Source: Chitinivorax sp. B (GTDB lineage Bacteria > Pseudomonadota > Gammaproteobacteria > Burkholderiales > SCOH01). From it: a DNA stretch of 64,000 bases. The notes beneath the pieces were generated by a model. That model was not told where the DNA came from. It was given only the letters and a program-made list of their open reading frames with translations, and did no database searches. The DNA is taken from contig NZ_SCOH01000007.1 of the NCBI RefSeq assembly GCF_005503445.1, positions 1 to 64,000 of the forward strand, read 5' to 3'. Position 1 is the stretch's first letter, and the number at the start of each line of letters is the position of its first letter. This document shows, piece after piece, positions 56,424 through 64,000 of the stretch. The translations under genes and the position numbers were made by a program.

Positions 56424-57623
56424 ATGATGTCGTTATCCAGACCGTGGAGACGGCTGCTTGCTTACCTGATTTGTCTGGGGATGGTGATGTTGACCACCTT
56501 ATCGCAAGCAGCCAATTTTGTACCGGCAAGTGACGAAATGGTGGTGGAAACGCTGCCGACCAAAACCGATCCGGCCCTACGTGAACTGAAATCGTTGCGT
56601 CTGCAGGCAAACCGGTCACCAGAGAACTTGACGCTGGCCTTGCAGGCCGCACAACGCAGTATCGAGCATGCGCGACACAGTGCCGATCCGCGTTTTCTGG
56701 GTTATGCCGAAGCGGTGCTGGTACCTTGGTTACGGCAACCTGTAGTACCGATCGATGCGTTGGTGATGCAAGCGGTGATTTTGCAGAGCAGCCATCGCTT
56801 TGCTGAGGCCATCAACATGCTGCAAGTTGCATTGAGGCGTGACCCACACCATGCGCAAGGTTGGCTGACGCTGGCCAGTATTCATCAGGTGCGTGGTGAG
56901 TTGACGATGGCTCGTCGGGCTTGCCTGAAACTGGTGCCATTGCTGGACAGCGAGGTGGCACTGGACTGTGTGGCCGGTGTGGACGCGATGACCCATCGTG
57001 CAGCCGCCAGCTATCGGCGGTTGCAGCTGCGCGTGAATCATCCCGATACGCCAACCTGGTCACGCCCGTGGCAACGGGTTCAGTTGGCAGAGCTGGCAGT
57101 ACGTCTGGGGCAACCGGACGAGGCCGGCGCCTGGTTTGCACAAGCCATGCAACAAACGCCAGATGGCTATGTGAAGGCCGCCTACACCGATTGGTTGCTA
57201 GATCGTCAAGCCTATCAAGCGGTCGTGGAGGCCCTGGGTAACGATAGCCGAGCCGACTCGCTGCTGTTGCGTTTGGCATTGGCGCGGCAGGGCTTGCGGC
57301 TGCCGCAGGCCACTCGGGATATCGAGACCTTGGCCAGCCGATTTGCCGCCGCTCGTCTGCGTGGCGATTCTACTCATGCCCGGGAAGCGGCCCGTTTCGA
57401 ACTGCATTTACGGCGCCAGCCCAAGCTGGCATTGGCCTTGGCTCAACGCAACTGGCAACAGCAAAAGGAACCTGCCGATGCGCGTATCTTGCTGGAATCC
57501 GCTCTGGCTGCGGGCCAGTATGAGGCTGCCAGGCCCGTGCTGACTTGGTTGGCGACAACAGGGGTGGAGGATGCCTCGCTGACGCCACTGATCCGCCAAT
57601 TGAAAAAAGGGATGACATCATGA
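56424..57623 (+). CDS. Exported TPR-repeat protein
   Basis: This 399-residue protein has a signal peptide (LAYLICLGMVMLTTLSQA) and a series of helical pairs of TPR type: ALVMQAVILQSSHRFAEAIN, AQGWLTLASIHQVRGELTMA and LAELAVRLGQPDEAGAWFAQ, with further repeats toward the C-terminus. No enzyme domain is seen, so it is likely a periplasmic scaffold. CTGGAGATC precedes the ATG. Its stop overlaps the HupE-like gene by four bases. It lies in the DUF4331 cluster. Confidence 0.87.
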   Translation: MMSLSRPWRRLLAYLICLGMVMLTTLSQAANFVPASDEMVVETLPTKTDPALRELKSLRLQANRSPENLTLALQAAQRSIEHARHSADPRFLGYAEAVLVPWLRQPVVPIDALVMQAVILQSSHRFAEAINMLQVALRRDPHHAQGWLTLASIHQVRGELTMARRACLKLVPLLDSEVALDCVAGVDAMTHRAAASYRRLQLRVNHPDTPTWSRPWQRVQLAELAVRLGQPDEAGAWFAQAMQQTPDGYVKAAYTDWLLDRQAYQAVVEALGNDSRADSLLLRLALARQGLRLPQATRDIETLASRFAAARLRGDSTHAREAARFELHLRRQPKLALALAQRNWQQQKEPADARILLESALAAGQYEAARPVLTWLATTGVEDASLTPLIRQLKKGMTS

Positions 57624-58750
57624 CGCGTATTCAGTGCATTGGACGCTTGCTCATGGCCCTGCTGTGCAGTGCGTGGGTAGCAACGTCTGCGCAAGCTCAC
57701 AAGGCGAGCGATAGCTATCTGGTACTCCAGGCTGCTGGCAACACGGTGACCGGGCAGTGGGATATCGCCTTGCGTGATCTGGATGAAGTCATGGGGCTGG
57801 ATGCCGACCAGGATGGGCAATTGACCTGGGGTGAAGTCCAGGCTCGGCACGGCGCCATCGCTGCCTATGCGTTGTCCAGGCTGGTGCTGACTGGCAACGG
57901 TCAGGTCTGCCAGTTACAGGCGGGTGGCCAGCAACTGACTCGTCATACCGATGGCACCTATACTGCCCTGCCGATCCGGGCCGATTGCCCGGCCGGCGCA
58001 GATACCTTGCGTATTGGCTATCGGCTGCTGTTTGATATTGACCCACAACACCGTGGTCTGGCCAATCTGACCCTTCAGGGAACGGTGCGGTCATTGTTGT
58101 TCTCGCCGGGCAACGTTGAACAGCAGATTGATCAACATGGCCTATGGGATACCGTGCTGGCATTCGTCGGCCAGGGGACTTGGCATATTTGGATCGGGTT
58201 TGATCACATCCTGTTTCTGTTGTCGCTGTTGTTGCCAGCCGTGCTGGTATGGCGTGATGGCCGTTGGGAAGCAGCGAACAGCCTGCGTGATAGCGTCGTC
58301 GATGTGGTACGGATCGTGACTGCCTTTACCGTCGCGCATTCCATCACCTTGTCGCTGGCGACGCTGGGGGTGATTGGTCTGGATAGCCGTTGGGTGGAAT
58401 CTGCCATTGCGGCTTCGGTGCTGCTGGTGGCCGCAAACAATGTTTATCCGTTCATTCGGGGTAAACGTTGGCTGGTCGCGTTCGGGTTCGGCTTGATCCA
58501 TGGCTTTGGTTTTGCCGGCGCATTGGCAGCACTTGGGTTGCCGACCACGCAGCTGACGGCTGCGCTGGCCAGCTTCAATATCGGCGTGGAACTGGGCCAG
58601 CTGTGTATCGTGCTGGTATTCGTACCCCTTGCGTTTGCTTTGCGGCAGCGTTGGCTCTATCGCCGCTTTGCGGTGTTGGCCGGCTCGTTGGCCATCATGG
58701 TGCTGGCCGGTACTTGGTTCATCGAACGGGCATTCGATGTGGCGATTTAA
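57620..58750 (+). CDS. HupE/UreJ-type membrane protein with EF-hand-like loop
   Basis: This 376-residue protein has a signal peptide (LMALLCSAWVATSAQA), a periplasmic domain of about 190 residues and six to seven C-terminal helices. The periplasmic domain holds LDADQDGQLTWGEV, a canonical-looking EF-hand loop near residue 60. The membrane part has GTWHIWIGFDHILFLLSLL, TAFTVAHSITLSLATLG and GFGLIHGFGFAGALAALG, where His and Asp positions of HupE/UreJ metal permeases are kept. Nickel or another metal as substrate is inference. Its TAA lies in the TTAA at the edge of a MITE-like element. Confidence 0.88.
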   Translation: MTRIQCIGRLLMALLCSAWVATSAQAHKASDSYLVLQAAGNTVTGQWDIALRDLDEVMGLDADQDGQLTWGEVQARHGAIAAYALSRLVLTGNGQVCQLQAGGQQLTRHTDGTYTALPIRADCPAGADTLRIGYRLLFDIDPQHRGLANLTLQGTVRSLLFSPGNVEQQIDQHGLWDTVLAFVGQGTWHIWIGFDHILFLLSLLLPAVLVWRDGRWEAANSLRDSVVDVVRIVTAFTVAHSITLSLATLGVIGLDSRWVESAIAASVLLVAANNVYPFIRGKRWLVAFGFGLIHGFGFAGALAALGLPTTQLTAALASFNIGVELGQLCIVLVFVPLAFALRQRWLYRRFAVLAGSLAIMVLAGTWFIERAFDVAI

Positions 58751-58916
58751 CCTGGATATTTCGCAAATTCGCGAGGTGATGGTGCAGGATTTTGATTCAT
58801 AGGGAGATGTCGTGAAGGAGTCGCGTAGTGGTTCTTACGCGCGACAGAACGAAAATCTTCATATGGATCAAAAGACAAGCTAGCACTCGCGTCAATTTAT
58901 GAAATATCCAGGTTAA
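58747..58916. mobile_element. MITE-like element with perfect terminal inverted repeats and TTAA duplication
   Basis: TTAACCTGGATATTTC (58747-58762) and GAAATATCCAGGTTAA (58901-58916) are exact complements, with further imperfect pairing inside (CGCAAATTCGCGAG against CTCGCGTCAATTTAT). A third hairpin, GTCGCGTA with TACGCGCGAC, lies in the middle. Taking TTAA as target duplication leaves a 162-base element starting CCTGG, with no coding frame. IS1380-type transposons use TTAA-like targets and CC-starting ends, so it may be a derivative of one; that is inference. Both neighbours take their stop codon from the TTAA copies. Confidence 0.75.
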
Positions 58917-59686
58917 TCAAATCGGAACATGTCCATGGCCAAGACACCGGCTTCTACACCGGTGTAAGGTCGGCAGGCCTTTGCATCTGGCCCGGCTGCA
59001 CCGGCTGCGACGACCAGTGGCAACCAGTGCTCGTCAGTCGGGTGGGCGCGCTGGGCCGCCGGCGCGTACTTGGACATATCGCACAGTTCGGCATGGCGGC
59101 CATGTTGCAGGTTCTCCCATACCCACTGTTGAAATGCGGTGACATAGGGCTCGGCCGCGTTGGCGTGCGGGTCGATTTCGTAAAGATTATGGGTCAGGCT
59201 GCCCGAGGCGACGATCAGGATATCTTGGTCGCGCAATGGGCGAAGTGCCTCGCCCAATTGGTAATGGTGTTCGCCAGCGGCCTTGGCCTGCAGGGCAACC
59301 TGCACGATCGGGATGTCGCCAGCCGGGAACATTTCGCGTAGCGGTACCCAGGCGCCATGATCCAGACCACGTTGTGGGTCGATGACAACTGGCTCACCCA
59401 GCGTGCGCAATTGGGCTGCCACCTGCTCGGATAAAGCCTGACTACCGTGCGCCGCATAGGTTTGTTGATAGAGTGCGGGCGGGAAGCCGTAGAAATCATG
59501 GATGGTTGGCAACTCACCGCCATCGGTCAGGCTGATGTGTCGAGCCTGCCAGTGGGCTGATATGACCACAATGCCTTTCAGCCCAGTCAATGGTGCCACG
59601 GCAGCTCGCCAGGCTTGGCCAACCTGACTAGCATCCAGCGCCAGCATGGGCGAGCCATGGGAAACGAACAGCACAGGCAATGGCAT
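58913..59686 (-). CDS. ygiD: LigB-type (4,5-DOPA) extradiol dioxygenase family protein
   Basis: This 257-residue cytoplasmic enzyme is of the class III extradiol/DODA family, related to E. coli YgiD, which opens the ring of catechols. The zinc/iron ligands are expected in VLFVSHGSPMLALD (His), ISAHWQARH, GLDHGAWVPLREMFP and ASGSLTHNLYEID. The start MPLPVLFVSHGSP at 59686 follows GGAG and matches the family; the frame to 59728 is longer. It is convergent with the HupE-like gene. Confidence 0.92.
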   Translation of the reverse strand: MPLPVLFVSHGSPMLALDASQVGQAWRAAVAPLTGLKGIVVISAHWQARHISLTDGGELPTIHDFYGFPPALYQQTYAAHGSQALSEQVAAQLRTLGEPVVIDPQRGLDHGAWVPLREMFPAGDIPIVQVALQAKAAGEHHYQLGEALRPLRDQDILIVASGSLTHNLYEIDPHANAAEPYVTAFQQWVWENLQHGRHAELCDMSKYAPAAQRAHPTDEHWLPLVVAAGAAGPDAKACRPYTGVEAGVLAMDMFRFD

Positions 59687-59879
59687 GATGGGGACTCCAC
59701 ACAGATAATGTCGATAGTGTGGCACCAATGATCACGCCGATAAATCCGCCCGGGCAGGACACACTGTTCCAACCATCACGCCAATGCATCCAAATTGGCA
59801 TCTGCTACGTATAAAGAAGCTGTTCCCAACCGTTGGTAAAAAACGGGCTTCCAATCAACCAACAGGGCTGCGCTCCATC

Positions 59880-60434
59880 ATGATAGACCCAGGAATGCTG
59901 TCGAGCCTGCTGCTGCAATCGGCGCGGGGCGACCAGCAGGCATTTTCGGCATTGTATCGACACACATCGGCGAAACTGTTTGCGGTGGCACTACGTATAT
60001 TGCAAAGGCGCGACTGGGCGGAAGAAGTGCTGCAGGATTGTTATGTCAAGATCTGGCAACACGCCGGCGAGTATGGCGCGGATAAAAGCCAGCCGATGAC
60101 CTGGATGACCAGCATCGTGCGTAATCGCTGTATTGATTGGTTGCGGCGGCCACGCGAAGAACATTTGCCGGAAAATGAAGATGGTGAGCAGTGGATCGAT
60201 CTGGAAGATGAATCCGACGGGCCCTTGCAATTGTTGGCGCAGAACCAGGATACCGCCTGGTTGGCGCGGTGCATGGAGAAGTTGACCCCACGCGAGCGAC
60301 AGAGCATCTCGTTGGCTTTTTATCATGGCCTGAGTCACAGCGAGCTGGCAGATCACCTTCGGGAGCCGCTGGGCAGTGTCAAAACCTGGGTGCGTCGTGG
60401 TTTGGAGCGACTGAAAGGGTGTCTTGCCATATGA
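59880..60434 (+). CDS. ECF RNA polymerase sigma factor
   Basis: This 184-residue sigma factor has region 2 SALYRHTSAKLFAVALRILQ with EEVLQDCYVKIWQHAGEY, and region 4 LTPRERQSISLAFYHGLSHS with GSVKTWVRRGLERLKGCL. The start MIDPGMLSSLLLQSARGDQQ is chosen by family fit; the frame to 59784 is longer. It overlaps the anti-sigma gene by four bases. It resembles the SigK/RskA-linked ECF group. Its targets are unknown but could include the nearby exported-protein genes. Confidence 0.94.
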   Translation: MIDPGMLSSLLLQSARGDQQAFSALYRHTSAKLFAVALRILQRRDWAEEVLQDCYVKIWQHAGEYGADKSQPMTWMTSIVRNRCIDWLRRPREEHLPENEDGEQWIDLEDESDGPLQLLAQNQDTAWLARCMEKLTPRERQSISLAFYHGLSHSELADHLREPLGSVKTWVRRGLERLKGCLAI

Positions 60435-61144
60435 ACTACCGGAATCCCGAACTGTTGGACAAATTGGCTGGTGAGTATGTGCTGGGTACCTTGCGCGGCT
60501 TGGCCCGAAAACGCTTTGAACGATTGATGGAGGATAGCGCCTTGGCCCGTTTGCAGGTCACCGAATGGGAATCTCGCTTGAATTCGCTGGCAACCATTAC
60601 AGAGGAAGTAAAACCGCCGCAGTGGGTATGGCGGGTGATCGAATCACGGATTCGGTCTAACTCGTCGGCCAAGGCGCGTGTTGCCCAGGTGGGGCGCTGG
60701 GGGACGGCATGGTGGCGTGGCCTTGCACTGGCGATGTCGGGTGTGGCGGCCTTGCTCGCGGTTTATGTTGGCATGGCCCCGCCATCGGATACGGTCGCCG
60801 TTCGCAGTTATGTGGTGGTACTGAACAACGACAAGATGAAGCCAGTCATGTTGGCGGAAGCAGACCCAGAAAAAGGAGAAATCCGTGTGCGGGTGCTGAT
60901 TGGTCAGCAATTGGGTGGCCGTAACAGTCTGGAACTGTGGGGCGTGCCGAAGGCAGGGCAACCCCGGTCTTATGGGTTGCTGCCGGCCTCAGGCGTGGTG
61001 CGTTTGAAAATGGATAAGCCCATGGATCAAGTGCTGGTAGATATTGCCGCCCTGGCCGTGAGCCTGGAGCCGCCAGGTGGATCGCCAACTGGCCAGCCGA
61101 CCGGGCCAGTGCTCTACAGCGGCGAAGTGATTCGGCCAATATGA
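60431..61144 (+). CDS. Anti-sigma factor, RskA type
   Basis: This 237-residue protein has an N-terminal sigma-binding segment (LDKLAGEYVLGTLRGLARKR and FERLMEDSALARLQVTEWES), a single membrane helix (GLALAMSGVAALLAVYVGM) and a periplasmic RskA domain with YVVVLNNDKMKPVMLAEAD and SLELWGVPKAGQPRSYGLLP. It has no zinc motif, as usual in the RskA group. Translation is coupled to the ECF sigma gene by an ATGA overlap. It should hold the sigma factor at the membrane until released by proteolysis. Confidence 0.93.
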   Translation: MNYRNPELLDKLAGEYVLGTLRGLARKRFERLMEDSALARLQVTEWESRLNSLATITEEVKPPQWVWRVIESRIRSNSSAKARVAQVGRWGTAWWRGLALAMSGVAALLAVYVGMAPPSDTVAVRSYVVVLNNDKMKPVMLAEADPEKGEIRVRVLIGQQLGGRNSLELWGVPKAGQPRSYGLLPASGVVRLKMDKPMDQVLVDIAALAVSLEPPGGSPTGQPTGPVLYSGEVIRPI

Positions 61145-61444
61145 TCTGGTAAGCCGGGTGGGTTGTCGGATGGCGGCCTGCCCGTATCGGAAACGAGCCA
61201 GTGCAGGCTTGTGCCAATCACCTGCTTTTTGCTACTTCCCCTCGTCAGTGCTTTTTGTTGAATGATTTCGCAAGTATGAATACAAAAAATTAACGTCGTT
61301 AATAACTATGCAATCGTCATTTGAGTGTTAGTATGTAAATGGCATTAATTGCCCAGGATCTGCGCCAGGCTTCAGCTACAGCGAACCGTCCCGTCATTTG
61401 GCCGGCGTGGAACCATGAAATCCAACACTCATCGGAGGATTGAT

Positions 61445-61996
61445 ATGCAACGTCAACGTTCTCGTCGTGTCGTCATGATTGTGGTTGCCGCCTTGACATC
61501 CGTATTGACGACCGCCAATGCGGTACCTGTGACCAGCCAGTACATTCAGAAGTCTGCATCCGAAATCAGTGGCATGCTCGGCCGTTATGCACAACCACGT
61601 GTGTATGTGAACCAGATGGCGTGCGGTGAACCGCAACTCAGTGCCGTTGCTTGCGGTCCGTACACCATCAGTGTCGGTAGCCAGTTTCTGAATTCCATTG
61701 AATCCCGTTTCGGCAACTACACAGCCAAGGCCGTATTGGCACACGAATGGGGGCACAGCATCCAATTCAGCTATGGTATTCGGCTGAATCCGCCCTACCA
61801 GGAATTGCAGGCAGATTGTGTTGGTGGTTCATTCATTCGCTATGCAGAAACGACGTTGCGTTACCCATCGTTTATTGCCGGTGCTGCCAATTCAGCCCGT
61901 GCTGCTGCCGATTACCGTGAGCACGGTACACCTTCACAGCGCGACTATCACACCAGGGCTGGATACAGCCGTGGTTTCAACTATTGCTTCAGCTAA
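61445..61996 (+). CDS. Small exported zinc metallopeptidase
   Basis: Starting at MQRQRSRRVVMIVVAALTSV after CGGAGGATTG gives 183 residues with a signal peptide ending TANA. The zinc motif VLAHEWGHSIQ (HExxH) is followed by YQELQADCVGGSFI, the third-ligand region of the neutral zinc metallopeptidase (YpfJ-like) group. It is much shorter than YpfJ. Three Cys pairs may form disulfides (ACGEP, ACGPY, plus C-terminal NYCFS). Substrate unknown. Confidence 0.85.
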   Translation: MQRQRSRRVVMIVVAALTSVLTTANAVPVTSQYIQKSASEISGMLGRYAQPRVYVNQMACGEPQLSAVACGPYTISVGSQFLNSIESRFGNYTAKAVLAHEWGHSIQFSYGIRLNPPYQELQADCVGGSFIRYAETTLRYPSFIAGAANSARAAADYREHGTPSQRDYHTRAGYSRGFNYCFS

Positions 61997-62090
61997 AGCA
62001 ATACTGGCCTGATTGTCGGAAAGACGACGGTGAGCAGGTAATTCGTCGTTGTCTTTCCGTATGCCTGATGTCTGGTTTTCTGGAGAGACC

Positions 62091-62873
62091 ATGAGCAAAC
62101 TACGCATAACTTATAGCCTGCTGGTGGTAGCAGCGATTGGTACGCTGGCTTGGCTGAATGGCCACGAGGAGCAACAATCCGTTCCGTCGGTGGTCAAGGT
62201 GCCGGACTATCTGCAGGATAGTGCGGACGAGACCCCGCTCCAAATCGAGCCAGATGTCGGCAAGAGCCCATTTTTGCCAACCGCAGTGCAATCCCCATTT
62301 CCGGGTATGCCAATGCTGAATACACAGGGAGGGAAGGTCGCTGGCGAGCCTGATATCCAACTGCCCACGCCAGAAGAAGTGGCGCAAAAGCAGCAAATGG
62401 AAAAGCTAGGCTATCTGATACCACCTGAGTATTACCAAATGGAGCTATCCGCCTTGCGTGAATTAGCTGAAAAAGGGGACACTTTTGCGCTGGTGCACTT
62501 GGGAGAACGTTACTATTTTGACATCAAGAAGCGTCAATCCGGTCCGGATTTTGAGGCTGGTGTCGATTACACTCAGTTGGCAATCAAATCGTTGGCTGAA
62601 GCGCTGGCACGGGGCAATGCCCATTCTGCGGCCATGATCTCCGAAATCTATTTAGTCGAGAATAAACCGGTTGAAGCCACTGCCTGGAACCTGATTGCCG
62701 AACGCATGGGTGACCAGCTGAGCGTGGATTGGTTTCGTCGAACCAAGGATTATCAGCAGCTGAGCGCCAATGACCGGCGCACTGCCGCCCAACAGGCTGA
62801 GCAATTGCAGCAGGCTTTGGAGCAACAACGGGCTTCGCTGGTGTCTAAATCGCGTGACACCAAGACTTCATAA
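62091..62873 (+). CDS. Membrane-anchored helical repeat protein
   Basis: This 260-residue protein has one N-terminal helix (ITYSLLVVAAIGTLAWLN) and a mainly disordered Pro-rich stretch, followed by SEL1/TPR-like repeats (LSALRELAEKGDTFALVHLG and AIKSLAEALARGNAHSAAMI). A Gln-rich coiled coil (QQAEQLQQALEQQRASL) ends it. GGAGAGACC precedes the ATG. Most of the protein would lie in the periplasm. Role unknown. Confidence 0.8.
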   Translation: MSKLRITYSLLVVAAIGTLAWLNGHEEQQSVPSVVKVPDYLQDSADETPLQIEPDVGKSPFLPTAVQSPFPGMPMLNTQGGKVAGEPDIQLPTPEEVAQKQQMEKLGYLIPPEYYQMELSALRELAEKGDTFALVHLGERYYFDIKKRQSGPDFEAGVDYTQLAIKSLAEALARGNAHSAAMISEIYLVENKPVEATAWNLIAERMGDQLSVDWFRRTKDYQQLSANDRRTAAQQAEQLQQALEQQRASLVSKSRDTKTS

Positions 62874-63338
62874 GGGAAGGTGGTGCAGGGCAAGTCTGTA
62901 TTGCCTGATGCGTTGTTATGGGTTGCAGTCGATACTGGCCTTTCTGCACCCAGAGAAAGTGTCCAGCACCAGTTCGGCAATTGTTATATCCAACTCAGCC
63001 TTATTGGCTTTGGCTTGCTTGATTTGCTCTCGGTGCGTCATCGTTTGCCAATGTCCGGCAAAGTGTATTCGTACAAGGCGAATGAGGTGACTGGCGAGTA
63101 AGACCATGCATTGATGGCTGCATTGTCATCCACAAGATGCTTGAGTGTTTCTGTTCCAAGCCATCCGGCTGGGATTGTCTGGTCTGACGCATGCAAATTT
63201 CAAATAGGGCCAGACAGTTCAATCTCGTGTGCAATCCTGTCCACAGGCCATTTCAATCGGCTCTCCCAAAGGTACATAGACCCTGAACCAGATTACGCAG
63301 CCGGCCTGGGTTGTGACCCAGGCCATTGCCGGCAAGGC
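62874..63338. other. Intergenic region with remnants of reading frames
   Basis: No convincing gene lies in these 465 bases. On the minus strand two short protein-like stretches in different frames (IPAGWLGTETLKHLVDD around 63120-63180 and KANKAELDITIAELVLDTF around 62935-63000) suggest a decayed gene. A plus-strand frame from 62880 to 63101 starts with GTG and has no relative I know. A hairpin at 63303 follows the hcp stop. Confidence 0.4.
63303..63324 (-). terminator. Hairpin downstream of hcp
   Basis: GGCCTGGGT and ACCCAGGCC form a perfect 9-bp stem with a 4-base loop, 15 bases after the hcp stop. No T tract follows on the minus strand. Confidence 0.5.
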
Positions 63339-63818
63339 TTAATAAGTTGCGTTCTTTTGCAGGTCCCATTTTTTCGGTGTACCTGGCTTGATGGTGTCGC
63401 CACTGAATGCGTCATATTGGTAGCTGATCTTGGTGAAGTTCAGCGAGAACGATTCGCTCGGGCGGTCGCCACCACTACTGACAGAGTAGGAGCTGACGAT
63501 TGGTGCTTCCAATTCGATCTTCAGGTAAACCTGTTGCTTCTTGTCAGCCCCGCCAGTGTGCAGGAAGTGGATCTCAGCCTTGGTTAGCGATTTGCCACAA
63601 ATACTTTGCATGAACAGCTCAGGCGAAGCAATATCGGTCGCCTTGGTGAACGTCAGTTCGGAAAATGACGGGTTGCTGGTTTCTCGATCTGTTCCACCAC
63701 TGACAGCGGAAATGGCACGACCGACACCAAACTGCATGGACTCAATGGTGATCCAGTCAGTGTGGCCGTCAATAGTGGATGTACCTTTGATTTCAGTACC
63801 AAATTTCAAGAGGATCAT
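63339..63818 (-). CDS. hcp: Hcp family type VI secretion protein
   Basis: Hcp (159 residues) makes the hexameric rings of the type VI secretion tube. The start MILLKFGTEIKGTSTIDGHT has AAGGA 8-12 bases upstream and fits the family. TDWITIESMQFGVGRAIS, SELTFTKATDIASPELFMQS and ESFSLNFTKISYQYDAF are the three strand blocks of the Hcp1 fold. No other type VI gene is in the window, so it is an isolated or edge copy; neighbours on the right are unknown. Confidence 0.95.
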   Translation of the reverse strand: MILLKFGTEIKGTSTIDGHTDWITIESMQFGVGRAISAVSGGTDRETSNPSFSELTFTKATDIASPELFMQSICGKSLTKAEIHFLHTGGADKKQQVYLKIELEAPIVSSYSVSSGGDRPSESFSLNFTKISYQYDAFSGDTIKPGTPKKWDLQKNATY

Positions 63819-64000
63819 GATGTAAGTCCTTAAAGGTTGATAAAAAGCGGCCATTTGGCCTGCCAACGGCGAGTAATCATTGGCATTGGTGTTAAACAGG
63901 CGTCAGGGTCATTGTTCTGATCAATTACGGCATCTCATTTTATTGGGGTCGAATATTAGGTGGTCGGATTCTGAAGTGATATGAGCGCTAGTTCAGATGA

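Overview
The window is a gene-dense bacterial chromosome segment with no rRNA, no CRISPR array and no intact transposase. Gene content and order point to a Gram-negative betaproteobacterium. The block aroQ-accB-accC-prmA-(zinc-ribbon DUF3426 gene), the pair pilT/pilU, and mrcA divergent from pilMNOPQ-aroK-aroB are all arrangements typical of that class. A Neisseriales-type genus (Chitinimonas/Chitinivorax-like) is my guess, but it rests on gene order only. Lipoproteins, a secretin, a PEP-CTERM protein and an Hcp protein all fit a diderm envelope.

Layout. 1-6.4 kb (minus strand): zinc-ribbon gene with a long Ala-Pro repeat, prmA, accC, accB, aroQ, a TlpA-like thioredoxin and dsbD. 6.6-9.9 kb: cutA/fxsA divergent, then yggS-proC-yggT-DUF167 as a minus-strand operon. 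10-13 kb: pilT, a periplasmic binding-protein-like gene and pilU, the motor genes of twitching motility. 13-22.8 kb: small metabolic and regulatory genes (DUF1289, two VOC proteins, a WYL regulator, a divergent VIT-like membrane protein, lytic transglycosylase, aldehyde dehydrogenase, PEP-CTERM trypsin-like protease, YcgR-like PilZ protein, NTase-like protein). 22.9-32 kb: mrcA, then pilMNOPQ-aroK-aroB. 32-40 kb: dihaem cytochrome c, tRNA-Arg(CCG), a frameshifted reprolysin-like metalloprotease, an amino-acid ABC permease/ATPase pair, murI, a lipoprotein gene and purB.

40-54 kb: a 1313-residue CHASE/PAS hybrid histidine kinase, an unrecognised protein, then a stress block. That block holds an ahpC-like peroxiredoxin and ahpD behind an OxyR-like site, nsrR with its own NsrR-type operator, a group III truncated haemoglobin, a small membrane protein, and hmp behind a second, weaker NsrR-type operator. 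FumC, the iron-independent fumarase, follows behind a good Fur-box match. A TetR-aidB pair lies behind a perfect 16-bp palindrome. Together 45-54 kb reads as a peroxide, nitric oxide, iron-limitation and alkylation defence region.

54-64 kb: an envelope/exported-protein region with lipoproteins, a DUF4331 protein, a TPR protein, a HupE/UreJ-type membrane protein with an EF-hand-like loop, a LigB-type dioxygenase, an ECF sigma/anti-sigma pair, a small exported zinc peptidase, a membrane-anchored repeat protein and an isolated hcp. A MITE-like element with perfect inverted repeats and TTAA duplications lies exactly between the stop codons of two convergent genes at 58747-58916. The least described parts are the DUF4331-lipoprotein-TPR-HupE cluster with its neighbouring sigma switch, interleaved inverted repeats in one leader, and a terminator-like hairpin across the aroK start.
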